This document shows, in pieces, positions 44,970 through 53,754 of a stretch of DNA of 64,000 bases (positions are counted from its first letter, which is position 1; every line of letters starts with the position of its first letter). The notes beneath the pieces were generated by a model. It had not been told where the DNA came from and searched no databases. It saw nothing but the letters and a program-made list of their open reading frames with translations. A program made the translations under genes and the position numbers. Source of the DNA: Deltaproteobacteria bacterium (GTDB taxonomy: Bacteria > Desulfobacterota > Desulfomonilia > UBA1062); NCBI GenBank assembly GCA_018434685.1, contig JAHDOV010000004.1, forward strand, positions 248,001 to 312,000. Direction: 5' to 3'.

Positions 44970-45761
44970 ATGGCTGAATATATCAAGCTCATTGATCTGA
45001 CAAAGTGTACCGGCTGCCGGGCATGCCAGGTGGCCTGCAAACAGTGGAACGAGCTTCCTGCAGAGAATACAGGGTTTACCGGTTCACTCCAGAACCCTGC
45101 GGATCTGTCGTATGACACCTGGACGCTCATCAGGTATGACGAATTTGAGAAGGGCTCGGGTGTGAACTGGATCATGCGCCACGATGCATGTATGCACTGC
45201 GACTGGCCCGCATGCGTCAAGGCGTGTCCATCGCCCGGCGCACTGGTAAAAACCGATACGGGCGCCGTGGTTCACGATTCGAAATTCTGTATCGGCTGCA
45301 AGGCCTGTATCGTCGCCTGTCCGTTCGATATCCCGAGATATTCGAAAAAGGAAGAGAACATCGCAAAATGCACGCTCTGCTACAACAGGATCATTGACGG
45401 AAAGGCCCCTGCCTGTGTGACCGCATGTCCCACCGGGACACTGCAGTTCGGACCCAAGGCCGACATGCTGGCGAAGGCCCATGCACAGGCAAAGGCGGTC
45501 GGCGGAACCGTGTACCCCAGCAACCCCAACTATGAGACCCATGTGCTCTACATCATGCCGGCAGAGGTCAAGCTCGCCGCACTCCAGCACGTAAACCCGG
45601 ACCCGAAGATGCCGACCACCATCCTGTGGTGGAAGAACCTGTTCAAGCCCTTTACCCTTATCGGTATGGGCGGTGTAGCCGGCATGGCTGCACTGCACTA
45701 CTTTATCAAGGGACCGCACAAGGTTGAAGAAAAAGAAGAAGGGGGTGAGGCAGATGGCTAG
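44970..45761 (+). CDS. fdhB: Formate dehydrogenase beta (iron-sulfur) subunit
   Basis: 263 residues. Four ferredoxin-type cysteine clusters: CTGCRACQVACKQW at the start, CMHCDWPACVKACP, CIGCKACIVACPFDIPRY and CTLCYNRIIDG...CVTACP. A C-terminal membrane helix (about 228-247, LIGMGGVAGMAALHYF) would anchor it to the cytochrome subunit. No own Tat signal: it is presumably exported together with FdhA. Starts 3 bases after fdhA and overlaps fdhC by eight bases. Confidence 0.95.
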   Translation: MAEYIKLIDLTKCTGCRACQVACKQWNELPAENTGFTGSLQNPADLSYDTWTLIRYDEFEKGSGVNWIMRHDACMHCDWPACVKACPSPGALVKTDTGAVVHDSKFCIGCKACIVACPFDIPRYSKKEENIAKCTLCYNRIIDGKAPACVTACPTGTLQFGPKADMLAKAHAQAKAVGGTVYPSNPNYETHVLYIMPAEVKLAALQHVNPDPKMPTTILWWKNLFKPFTLIGMGGVAGMAALHYFIKGPHKVEEKEEGGEADG

Positions 45762-46389
45762 TACTAAGGAGAAAATGGTGTATGTCACCACCGCCGAAGA
45801 GCGGATCATTCACTGGCTGCTGGCAGGGAGCTGTCTGTTTGCCCTGCTCTCCGGCCTGGGCCTGATGTTCCACTCGTGGGAGATCATCCCGACGCTGCTG
45901 GGCGGCTACTATGCAACGAAATGGATGCATATCTTCGCCGGCGTCGTGTTTGCCTTTTCACTCGTTGCGGCGAGTATCATGTGGTGGGATCACTGCAAGT
46001 TTGTTGCCGATGATGCAAAGTGGGTGGCACAGGCAGGAGGCTATCTCTGGGAGGCACACGACCTGCCGCCGTGCGGCATGTACAATGCCGGCCAGAAGCT
46101 CTTCTTCTGGTTCGTATTCGTGTTCGGGATCATCATCGTGCTCTCGGGTCTCGTGATGTTCAACCCGCTTCCCTACAATGTCACCCTTGCCCGGTGGGCA
46201 TATATGCTCCATGTGATGAGCGTGGTGGTGATCGGTTCATTTTTCGTAATCCACCTCTATCTCGGTACCGTCGGGAACCCCGGAACCGTCCAGATCATGT
46301 TCCATGGGTGGGCGACGAGGGCTTACTGCGAGTTTCACAAGGGGAAATGGCTGGCCGAGCGGGAAGCCAAAGGCGAAAAAGCCGAATAA
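45754..46389 (+). CDS. fdhC: Formate dehydrogenase gamma subunit, cytochrome b
   Basis: 211 residues with four membrane helices and haem-ligating histidines (ERIIHWLLAGS; KWMHIFAGVVF; YMLHVMSVVVIGSFFVIHLY). Passes electrons from the Fe-S subunit to the quinone pool. ATG 45754 is preferred over 45724 because GGGGGTGAGG precedes it, which gives an eight-base overlap with fdhB. Last gene before a strong hairpin. Confidence 0.93.
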   Translation: MASTKEKMVYVTTAEERIIHWLLAGSCLFALLSGLGLMFHSWEIIPTLLGGYYATKWMHIFAGVVFAFSLVAASIMWWDHCKFVADDAKWVAQAGGYLWEAHDLPPCGMYNAGQKLFFWFVFVFGIIIVLSGLVMFNPLPYNVTLARWAYMLHVMSVVVIGSFFVIHLYLGTVGNPGTVQIMFHGWATRAYCEFHKGKWLAEREAKGEKAE

Positions 46390-46404
46390 ACATGAAACAT
46401 TAAA

Positions 46405-46434
46405 AAAGCCAGGGGACATTCGTCCCCTGGCTTT
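46405..46434. terminator. Bidirectional intrinsic terminator between fdhC and the polysaccharide locus
   Basis: AAAGCCAGGGGAC - ATTC - GTCCCCTGGCTTT, a perfect 13-bp stem. On the minus strand it is followed by a run of six T's, on the plus strand by three, so it suits the end of the minus-strand locus best and can also stop fdhABC transcription. It marks the border of the AT-rich region. Confidence 0.85.
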
Positions 46435-46543
46435 ACGTTCCCGAGTAATTTTCCTAACAGATTTTCTACTGCCGCGATTCAGGAATACAATGATATGTCA
46501 ATGGGTATCCGTTATGCGCACATGAACAGCAATTTGTATTTTA

Positions 46544-47644
46544 TTAGGTAAAGACACAGTCACCATCTCCATCCTGAATAATAATTTCGTTAAAATCTAC
46601 CTCCTTAAATTTATTGGAGAAGTGATATAATTTGACTCGGTTTATTTTGTACAGAAAGGGTAATCTAATTTTATTGAGATTATTTATGACATCTCTATTG
46701 TAAGTCTTAAATATATCGATATTCATTTCACATATCAAAAAGCCTATGAGATAGAGGATAGGGGTCAATGCACTGGGATCACAATACAGGTACGGAATAG
46801 TCATGATGTTGTTTTTCACCTTGAGCATAACAAACCCAGTCATCGTATCGTTTATGTCATATACCTTTATATTGAGATAGAGAAACCTCTTGGAGACAGA
46901 GGAGAAAAAATATTTTTGGACAGTCTTGTCTGCGACAGGAGATGAGATGATCCACGGGTATTTGATTATCCAATTGAGGTTTTTTGCGTTCCTTGTTGAT
47001 AATTCATTTCGTCTATGGTCTCTTATAAATTGATCTGTCTGTTCATCCAACTCCGCTATGAATTCTATAGAAGCTGGTTTGTAAGAGGCGTTTTTCTGTC
47101 TCCAAAAAAACAGACGAAGATCACCAAACACATTGACCAGCCGATCTACACACTTGAGCACAGGGCTCAGCCAGCTGAGCTTCGGGAATTTTTTTAGGAT
47201 GAAATACTTGCTGCAACAACGCGCGATAAATTCTATTCCCTCGACTTTTCTCAATGTGGAGATCTTGTTCGATGCCTGATATACATTTTCAGCATCATCT
47301 GTGGCGCCCGATGTCGCGAGAGTATGGTGATTTAATACCGTTAGTAATAAGAAACCGCCTGTCCCGGCAAATCGATGATTTGGGTCAACCCACCAGGTAG
47401 TTGCCCACGCTATCTTATGTTCAACGTTGTTGAGATGAATCTTGTCAGGTAATACGCCGATATAACCGATTATACTATCCTCATGGTGCGCGACAAATAA
47501 AACGATATCATTCCCATCAGCATTTGGATTGTTGATGTACGAGATCACTCGCTGCTTTGTGATGGGGAAGATGTTTTTACTCCACAATGTGCCTTGCTGG
47601 AGTTCCTTTTTCAGGTCATTGATCGTGTATTTTACAATCTTCAT
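46544..47644 (-). CDS. GNAT-superfamily acyltransferase-like protein, copy A
   Basis: 366 residues. The N-terminal third has the GNAT pattern (IVLFVAHHEDSIIGYIGVLPDKI, then KIAWATTWWVDPNHRFAGTGGFLLL, where V/I-x-x-x-x-R-G-x-G appears in relaxed form); the C-terminal half may be a second GNAT-like lobe (FVMLKVKNNIMTIPYLYCD). It is a full-length paralogue of copy B (51878-52978), also 366 residues and also ending QDG-D/E-GD-x-VFT. It starts eight bases after a deacetylase gene. Probable N- or O-acylation of a surface-polysaccharide sugar (inference). AT-rich. Confidence 0.65.
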   Translation of the reverse strand: MKIVKYTINDLKKELQQGTLWSKNIFPITKQRVISYINNPNADGNDIVLFVAHHEDSIIGYIGVLPDKIHLNNVEHKIAWATTWWVDPNHRFAGTGGFLLLTVLNHHTLATSGATDDAENVYQASNKISTLRKVEGIEFIARCCSKYFILKKFPKLSWLSPVLKCVDRLVNVFGDLRLFFWRQKNASYKPASIEFIAELDEQTDQFIRDHRRNELSTRNAKNLNWIIKYPWIISSPVADKTVQKYFFSSVSKRFLYLNIKVYDINDTMTGFVMLKVKNNIMTIPYLYCDPSALTPILYLIGFLICEMNIDIFKTYNRDVINNLNKIRLPFLYKINRVKLYHFSNKFKEVDFNEIIIQDGDGDCVFT

Positions 47645-47652
47645 GTCAGATT

Positions 47653-49476
47653 CTAATCATTGAGCTGTTTGGGATTATTCATCAGGTCTCGTGTCCAGGT
47701 TACCCCCTTGAGTCCAGTATGTAAGACAAAAGAGAGGAGATCACTTTTTGAGATATAATTGTCCCGAATCTCAGAAAGATAACGTCTGAGAAGAACATTC
47801 ATTGAATCGATAGTTCTGTGACGGTAGATGTTACTCGAATAGTGATCAGCATATTCTATGGTTAACTCGGCCCTAGTCCCTGGGCCAATTTCTGCAATGA
47901 CAGCGATATGATCGGCATTCTTCTCACAAGACATGATTTCTCCACCAACGATGTTGATTGCCTGTATAGATGCAGGCTCCGGTTCTGTCTTCTTGATGTA
48001 GTATGTTTGTTTATTTTCCGAGTCATTGACGATGTGTAATGGATTCGCATACATTTTGACGTCGATATTGCCATCAGGCCTGCTCCTTATGAGGCAGGTC
48101 TGTTTTACAATGGCTTCGAGATTTTCCCACCGAATAGAGCTGTCAAGGGTTCGTATCTCTCGAATAAAATCCTCGAGATTTTGATAACCATGCTTGAAAT
48201 AAGTATGGTGCTCGACGATGAGTAACGATTTTCCAAAAAATAAATCAAAAGCGAAATCCTCAATACTTGCCGGATATCTTCTTAAAAATAATGGAAATTG
48301 CGAGTAACGCATAACGATAGGTTCCATGCAGTCTGATAATTTTAACTGGATGTTGTTTTCCCAGGCTATGGCTTCTGTATTCACTGCAGCACAATAAGTA
48401 TTGTATTTGAGCATTTTCATCGAGTTGTGGGAAAAAATCCCTCTGGGAAATATCATCACCTTTTGATAGGGCACGCCTGTGGTTCTCTCATGTTCGTCCA
48501 TCCGCTGGGTTGCAAGGGTGATCTTGTGGTTTAATTCACTGAGATCATTGATTGCGAATTCATTATGGGTATGCTGGGAGCCATGGACACATAGAGATAA
48601 TCTATCCGGCCGTTCAAGAAAAAGGCGGGCTGTGTCCTGGTCGGTTTTTTTATAATTGATGGGGATAAAGGCAATAGTTGCACGGATGTTATGCCGGTCC
48701 ATTACCTCGAGCAGCGTCCGATAGTTCAAGAAGCCGTACTTTCTCTTGAGCAGAGGATCATCGATGATTAAATTTGCATAGACCTTTTCGGTATGCCAGC
48801 ATGTATCCCCGAAGACATATTTAAGAAACATTACTTCCGGTACCAGTTGCGAGAAATAATCGCGTATTCTTTTTGGATTTTCGAGCTTCATGTCAATATC
48901 GACAATTTGATTATTTGCTACGTAAAAGACGTCACACCTGCATTTCTTGCATTTGACAAAAAATGGATGATCGTCAATGGTAATGAGAGAGATCATATCT
49001 TCATGATCATAAATTGCATTAAAGGTAAAATCGTGTTCCCTGTGGATGGGCCCGAACGAAAGACCATGAAAATGCCTGGTAATATAGATATTCTCATTGC
49101 TTATCGTGTAGTTTTGTGCGCTACGACTCAGAGGATATACGCTCCTGAGCTTTCCCCCGCTTAAAGAACTTATTGTCCGGGCAGCAGCATCATTCGGGCT
49201 AATATTATAGACAAGCACAGAGGCGTTTCTAGAAATGAAAAATTCTTTCAGCTCCTCGATGCCGCCGCTTACATGCACTCTGGAAAGGGCCTTACAGTTT
49301 ATTACTGCACAGGCATCATCCGCTGCTGGTTGCTCTTGCAGGCGGTTCAGGGCATAGGCAGAATCATCCAGGAAAATGACCTGGGATTTCAATCCAAGAA
49401 AAGTAATAATCTTAAGTAGATTCAAGTCATTGCTGTCCAGTTCCTGCAAGCACAGCATAGTAACTTGTGAGGGCAT
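47653..49476 (-). CDS. Large NodB-like polysaccharide deacetylase family protein
   Basis: 607 residues; the usual NodB domain is about 200. The catalytic-like core is central: NLIIDDPLLKRKYGF (Asp pair of motif 1, about 236-250), SLCVHGSQHTHNEF (metal His-x(3)-His of motif 2, about 294-307) and FPRGIFSHNSM (motif 3). It is flanked by about 230 residues before and 180 after with no recognised domain; the N-terminal part contains a CKKC pair (about 177-182). No signal peptide. It starts 20 bp after the acyltransferase gene and is followed by GNAT copy A. Confidence 0.65.
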   Translation of the reverse strand: MPSQVTMLCLQELDSNDLNLLKIITFLGLKSQVIFLDDSAYALNRLQEQPAADDACAVINCKALSRVHVSGGIEELKEFFISRNASVLVYNISPNDAAARTISSLSGGKLRSVYPLSRSAQNYTISNENIYITRHFHGLSFGPIHREHDFTFNAIYDHEDMISLITIDDHPFFVKCKKCRCDVFYVANNQIVDIDMKLENPKRIRDYFSQLVPEVMFLKYVFGDTCWHTEKVYANLIIDDPLLKRKYGFLNYRTLLEVMDRHNIRATIAFIPINYKKTDQDTARLFLERPDRLSLCVHGSQHTHNEFAINDLSELNHKITLATQRMDEHERTTGVPYQKVMIFPRGIFSHNSMKMLKYNTYCAAVNTEAIAWENNIQLKLSDCMEPIVMRYSQFPLFLRRYPASIEDFAFDLFFGKSLLIVEHHTYFKHGYQNLEDFIREIRTLDSSIRWENLEAIVKQTCLIRSRPDGNIDVKMYANPLHIVNDSENKQTYYIKKTEPEPASIQAINIVGGEIMSCEKNADHIAVIAEIGPGTRAELTIEYADHYSSNIYRHRTIDSMNVLLRRYLSEIRDNYISKSDLLSFVLHTGLKGVTWTRDLMNNPKQLND

Positions 49477-49496
49477 TATTTCTCCTCTCTCTTTTC

Positions 49497-49988
49497 TCAG
49501 GCTTTCAGAGGGATTAAACCATTTTTAAAGTCAGTATAGCTGGTATCCAGTGTGAGGGGGACAGTGACTCGTGCAATGGGTTTTGCAGGAACGCCACCCA
49601 CTAATGTATAGGGAGGCACATCTCTGGTTACCACGCTACCAGCGGCGAGTGCGGCACCCTCGCCTATGGTGACCGTTTGTCCACCGGCTGCCGCAATGAT
49701 GCATCCAGAGCCGATCCACGCCTTGCTGCGTATGATAATCTTTCCCGGACCCCTCAGGTGGGCGACTAAAGTCACCCGCAGGGCAATCACCACGTCCTCC
49801 TGAATCTCGATACACTCGGGGTATTCGTTTTCTATATAGACTTCCTCGCCGATGAAGACCCTTCCCGATATCTTGACGCCACGCATGCGATGTAAGAAGG
49901 GACGTAAGGTAATTGTGCCAGGCGAAAATCTCGCAGCAAGATGGAGGACCCTGTTAACCAGGCCACGTAGCAGAGTCTTGTTTTGCAT
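49497..49988 (-). CDS. Hexapeptide-repeat acyltransferase (serine/colanic-acid O-acetyltransferase type)
   Basis: 163 residues. Left-handed beta-helix repeats ([71 protein letters not shown]) typical of WcaF/CysE-like O-acetyltransferases using acetyl-CoA. GSVVT.DVP.. and VGG.PAK are the usual C-terminal signature. First gene of the short minus-strand run with the large deacetylase and GNAT copy A. Acceptor unknown, presumably a polysaccharide sugar. Confidence 0.87.
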   Translation of the reverse strand: MQNKTLLRGLVNRVLHLAARFSPGTITLRPFLHRMRGVKISGRVFIGEEVYIENEYPECIEIQEDVVIALRVTLVAHLRGPGKIIIRSKAWIGSGCIIAAAGGQTVTIGEGAALAAGSVVTRDVPPYTLVGGVPAKPIARVTVPLTLDTSYTDFKNGLIPLKA

Positions 49989-50347
49989 TCGATACCTCCT
50001 CGATCATTTTCGACAGGTTACCCATTCCTGTCTCCAGCAGCCCTGGAAGGGGTGATAACCTCATATGACGATTGTAAGTCACTATGATCTTGACACCTAT
50101 TTTAAACATGATTACTTTTCACATATAAAGAAGAATAGCAGTCGTGTGTTCGGGTATTAGTTTCATGACATCGGAACAGATTTGTATTTTGCTTGGAAGA
50201 TATTGTATTTTTCCTCGGGGGCAGCGAAGAGAAGCTTTCTGTTTACGCTGAAGGATCATTGATGTTTTGTTTCACAAACAACTGGCATGAATTGTGCTTA
50301 TTGTCTCTCATTGAAATAAATCACAACAAGGAAAACGGAGACAACTT
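49989..50347. other. 359-bp divergent region between acyltransferase and beta-helix genes
   Basis: AT-rich, no gene. It should hold the promoters of both divergent neighbours; one candidate is listed separately at 50090-50118. Confidence 0.45.
50090..50118 (+). promoter_or_regulatory. Promoter candidate for the beta-helix gene
   Basis: A consensus -35 TTGACA (50090-50095) with 17 bp to TACTTT (50113-50118). The -10 match is poor and the 5' leader would be about 225 bases, so this is tentative. Confidence 0.3.
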
Positions 50348-51769
50348 ATGAAAAAGAATGAAATACACATTAGAGTTAGTATGATTTTAAGTGTAATGAT
50401 ACTATTATTGCTGATTTCAGCCCCAGGTTGGGCAACAACATATTATGTCTCGAACAACGGGAGTGATAGTAGCAGCGGGACATCCACGGGCAGCCCCTGG
50501 AAAACCGTTTCTAAAGTTAACGGCGCATCTTTTTCTCCTGGGGATAGCATCCTGTTTGAGCGTGGAGATACATGGAATGAACAACTCAAGCCATCGTCTT
50601 CCGGTTCGACTACCGGAGGCTACATCACCTATGGGGCGTATGGAAGCGGAAACAAGCCCATACTGAACGGCAACGGCATCGGGTATATGATATACGATGG
50701 GTCCGGGAGGGATTATCTGATCTTTGAAAATCTGGATGTGAGATCTGCCAGCCAGGCAGGCATCTATAACGTTTATGGAAGCACACATTGGTATATCCAG
50801 GATTGCATCGTCCATGACATAGGGTCTCTTTCTTCAGAGGTCGGTACCGGATTCTTGAATAGAGGTTCGTATATAACCGTGCGGCGATGCACCTTCTATA
50901 ATAACGGTCGGCATGGGATGAGCATCTGGAATGACAGCTCATCCGCTCAAACGGATGTAGTATATGAATATAACGATGTTTATAATTTCAACCATACCGG
51001 TATTGACATTCAGGCCGGCAGTGGCACCGTCGGCGCTATGAAAAATATCACCATTCGGTATAACAAGATACATGAAGTTGATTCTTGGTCTGCTCCTGCC
51101 ATGTATGTTGACGGAACCTCCTCCTGCAATGTCAACAATCTGCGGATATATGGGAACATAATGTACAATATAACTGGCAGGGGCATAGTACTGGGTGTTA
51201 ATTGCAGTCCTGTGTATATCTATAACAACACCTTGTATGACATATCCGATCAGGCATATGCGCTGCGTAACGCTAGTGGCACCGTATATATCCATAACAA
51301 CATCGGCATGAACTCAGGTACGTATAATCTTCGGGTAGATGACTCTACTAATAAGCATATCGATTATAACTGTTGGTACCAGGGATCGGGGTATTCCAGT
51401 ACTATCGCTAATGTGAATGGCTCGAGTTACAGCAATTGGACATCATATAAGAACGCCACAGGATTTGATGCTCATTCAATATGGGCAGTGAACCCGAATT
51501 TTACCAATGCCTCCTCTGGCGATTTTTCTTTAAGATCTGACTCGGTGTGTGTGAATGCGGGCACGAGCCTTGATGGCACCTATGCAGATGCCCTGGGATC
51601 CGGTTCCTCGTGGCCAGGCGGTGTCATCCTGCTTGATCAGAATGCAAATGGCTCTTCCTGGGATATCGGCGCATTTCTCTATGGTTCGGGTTCACAGTCC
51701 TCAACACAACCAGACATAGATGTTGTCGCTCCAAATCCTCCAATTGGACTTTCTCTCCGAATGCAGTGA
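50348..51769 (+). CDS. Secreted right-handed parallel beta-helix protein (pectate-lyase-like)
   Basis: 473 residues. Signal peptide ends near residue 29 (SAPGWA). TYYVSNNGSDSSSGTSTGSPWKT is the common start of secreted PbH1/pectate-lyase-fold proteins; repeated strand-turn units rich in Asn and Tyr follow (IRYNKIHEVDSW, LRIYGNIMYNITG, VYIYNNTLYDIS). These bind or cleave polysaccharides outside the cell. The C-terminus ends abruptly with PNPPIGLSLRMQ, a Pro-rich linker followed by nothing, so a downstream domain seems lost (inference). It is the only plus-strand gene of the polysaccharide locus, between two GNAT paralogues. Confidence 0.85.
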   Translation: MKKNEIHIRVSMILSVMILLLLISAPGWATTYYVSNNGSDSSSGTSTGSPWKTVSKVNGASFSPGDSILFERGDTWNEQLKPSSSGSTTGGYITYGAYGSGNKPILNGNGIGYMIYDGSGRDYLIFENLDVRSASQAGIYNVYGSTHWYIQDCIVHDIGSLSSEVGTGFLNRGSYITVRRCTFYNNGRHGMSIWNDSSSAQTDVVYEYNDVYNFNHTGIDIQAGSGTVGAMKNITIRYNKIHEVDSWSAPAMYVDGTSSCNVNNLRIYGNIMYNITGRGIVLGVNCSPVYIYNNTLYDISDQAYALRNASGTVYIHNNIGMNSGTYNLRVDDSTNKHIDYNCWYQGSGYSSTIANVNGSSYSNWTSYKNATGFDAHSIWAVNPNFTNASSGDFSLRSDSVCVNAGTSLDGTYADALGSGSSWPGGVILLDQNANGSSWDIGAFLYGSGSQSSTQPDIDVVAPNPPIGLSLRMQ

Positions 51770-51877
51770 TCTATAGCTTACGGTGATCCAACGGGCTCGG
51801 CTGAGAGGATATTTCAGCCGAGCCCGGCTATATCTCCCGAATCTAAAGAGGCCTTTTGAAACCGTTGATCTGTTCCT

Positions 51878-52978
51878 TTACGTAAAGACACTATCTCCTT
51901 CTCCATCCTGGAAATTACGGCTCGAGAAATCATAATCTTTTAGTTTGTTAGATATGTAGTAGAGGAGCGACAAGTCTTTCTTGTAGAGGCAAGGGAAATT
52001 CAATTCCCTTATTTTATACATAATATCAATGTGGTATGTGACGAATATGTCTATTTTCATTTCAAACATCATAAAGACTATGAGAGACGCGATATCGTTT
52101 ATGGCTGTTTTATTAAAATAAGCAAAAGGAATATTCATTGTATTATCTTTCACCTTGAACATTATAAAGCCGATCATAGAATCGGTTTCATCAAAGACCT
52201 TTACATTGAGATACAAAAATCGCTTAGATATTGAGGAAAAAAAATACCTCGCGCTGGTGTTATCTGCGCGTGGTGCAGACAAGATCCATGGAAACTTGAT
52301 TATCCAATTGAGTTCCTGTGCTGTCCTTCTCGAGAGCTCTTTCCGGCTCTGTTGTCTGATGAAATGGTCTGTCTGTTCATCTATTTCCGTGATAAATTCG
52401 ATATGGTCTGTTCGGTACCTGGGTTTGTTTTTTTTCCAGAGGAACAACCTAAGATCAACGAACTTATTCATGATCTTGTCCATAACTTCAAGGGCAGGAC
52501 GAAGCCTCCTCAGTTTTGGGAATTGTTTTGGGAGGAGAAAACTGCAACAGGATCGTACGATAAAGGCTGTTCCCTCGGATTCTCTCAATGTCGAGAACTT
52601 ACCTGATGCGTCAGCTACCATTTTGCCGCTTCGTGTAAAGCCCGATGAGCAGATATCATGGTGTTTGAAGGCGGCTAGTAATAACGAACGGCCGATTGTG
52701 CTGCCCCTGAGTCGCGGGTCCACCCAAATGGTACTTCCCCATGCTATTTTATATTCAACATCATGCAGGTAAATTTTATCTGGCAATACGCCAAAGTAAC
52801 CAATAATACTATCATTGTCATATGCCACGAACAAAACAACATCATCCCGGTCTGCCCTGGGATTATGTATGTGTGATAGGGCCCTATGTCTCGTAATGGG
52901 CAGCACAGGGGTATTCCAGAAGCTGTTTTGTTGCAGTTTTTCTTTCAAGTCATTCACTGTATATGGTTGTATTTTCAT
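51878..52978 (-). CDS. GNAT-superfamily acyltransferase-like protein, copy B
   Basis: 366 residues, paralogue of copy A over the whole length (shared SIIGY-GVLPDKI, KIAW, VDP, IEFI-E-DEQTD-FIR, LNWIIK-PWI, YFFSS-SKRFLYLN, C-terminal GD-VFT). GNAT-like N-terminal region (VVLFVAYDNDSIIGYFGVLPDKI; WVDPRLRGSTIGRSLLLAA with the acyl-CoA loop R-G-S-x-I-G). It overlaps the deacetylase gene upstream by four bases (ATGA), so the two are translationally coupled. Acyl donor and acceptor unknown. Confidence 0.68.
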   Translation of the reverse strand: MKIQPYTVNDLKEKLQQNSFWNTPVLPITRHRALSHIHNPRADRDDVVLFVAYDNDSIIGYFGVLPDKIYLHDVEYKIAWGSTIWVDPRLRGSTIGRSLLLAAFKHHDICSSGFTRSGKMVADASGKFSTLRESEGTAFIVRSCCSFLLPKQFPKLRRLRPALEVMDKIMNKFVDLRLFLWKKNKPRYRTDHIEFITEIDEQTDHFIRQQSRKELSRRTAQELNWIIKFPWILSAPRADNTSARYFFSSISKRFLYLNVKVFDETDSMIGFIMFKVKDNTMNIPFAYFNKTAINDIASLIVFMMFEMKIDIFVTYHIDIMYKIRELNFPCLYKKDLSLLYYISNKLKDYDFSSRNFQDGEGDSVFT

Positions 52979-53754
52979 GACAGTTCCACTGCACTGAGGT
53001 GATCCTCAACAAGAGGATTACTACTGGTTAATGCGTCACTTACCGTAGCGAGTGTGAGCCCGCTGCGCTTTGATTCTTGTAAAATCAATTGTAACGCATT
53101 GACGGTGGTCGTTACATCGCTTGAATGAGAATCATTGTGTCTGCCGTCATGCAATAATATAACTGCACCGGGTTGAAGGTTCTCTTTTACGTGCCTGAAA
53201 ATCATGTCTGCGGAATTCTGTTCGTAATCTTTCGGATTCACGTTCCAGAAAACAGGCTTCCTTCGGTGCATGAACATATAAAGACAGACTATCAGGTTTA
53301 ATTTTCCAAATGGCGGCCGGAATAGAATCTGTTTATTCGAATCAGCAAAAATCCTGAGTGATTGCTGTCCCAGAATATGATCTCTCATGGACTGCCCAGG
53401 GCTGCATTTCCAGGGATGAGTATGTCGATAGCTGTGCTCGCCGATCTCGTGACCTGCTTTAATGATTCTCTTCATCAGGTGCGGGTATTTTTCTGCATTC
53501 ATGCCTAATACAAAAAAGGTCGCTTTTGCATTGGCTTTTTTCAATAGATGGAGGATCTCAGGTGTTGATCTGGGATGTGGTCCGTCGTCAAAAGTAAGAC
53601 AGACCTTTTTGCTGATCTTGATGGCCGAGAGAAATCTTTTTCGCAGAATAATCTTCAAACACCATGGAAATATGATGTACAATGATGAAAGGAAGAAGAT
53701 AGTAAGGTATGCTTTCCTTAACATTTTCAATAGGTCCGTGCTATATCCGCTCAT
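52975..53754 (-). CDS. NodB-type polysaccharide deacetylase
   Basis: About 259 residues. One N-terminal membrane helix (about 14-36), then a complete NodB domain: motif 1 VCLTFDDGPHPRSTPEIL, motif 2 GHEIGEHSYRHTHP, motif 3 LFRPPFGK, and ILLHDGRHND. All metal-binding and catalytic residues are present, so removal of N-acetyl groups from an amino sugar is likely. ATG 53754 is chosen, overlapping the glycosyltransferase gene by 14 bases; the longer frame to 53931 lies inside that gene. Its stop overlaps GNAT copy B. Confidence 0.88.
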   Translation of the reverse strand: MSGYSTDLLKMLRKAYLTIFFLSSLYIIFPWCLKIILRKRFLSAIKISKKVCLTFDDGPHPRSTPEILHLLKKANAKATFFVLGMNAEKYPHLMKRIIKAGHEIGEHSYRHTHPWKCSPGQSMRDHILGQQSLRIFADSNKQILFRPPFGKLNLIVCLYMFMHRRKPVFWNVNPKDYEQNSADMIFRHVKENLQPGAVILLHDGRHNDSHSSDVTTTVNALQLILQESKRSGLTLATVSDALTSSNPLVEDHLSAVELS

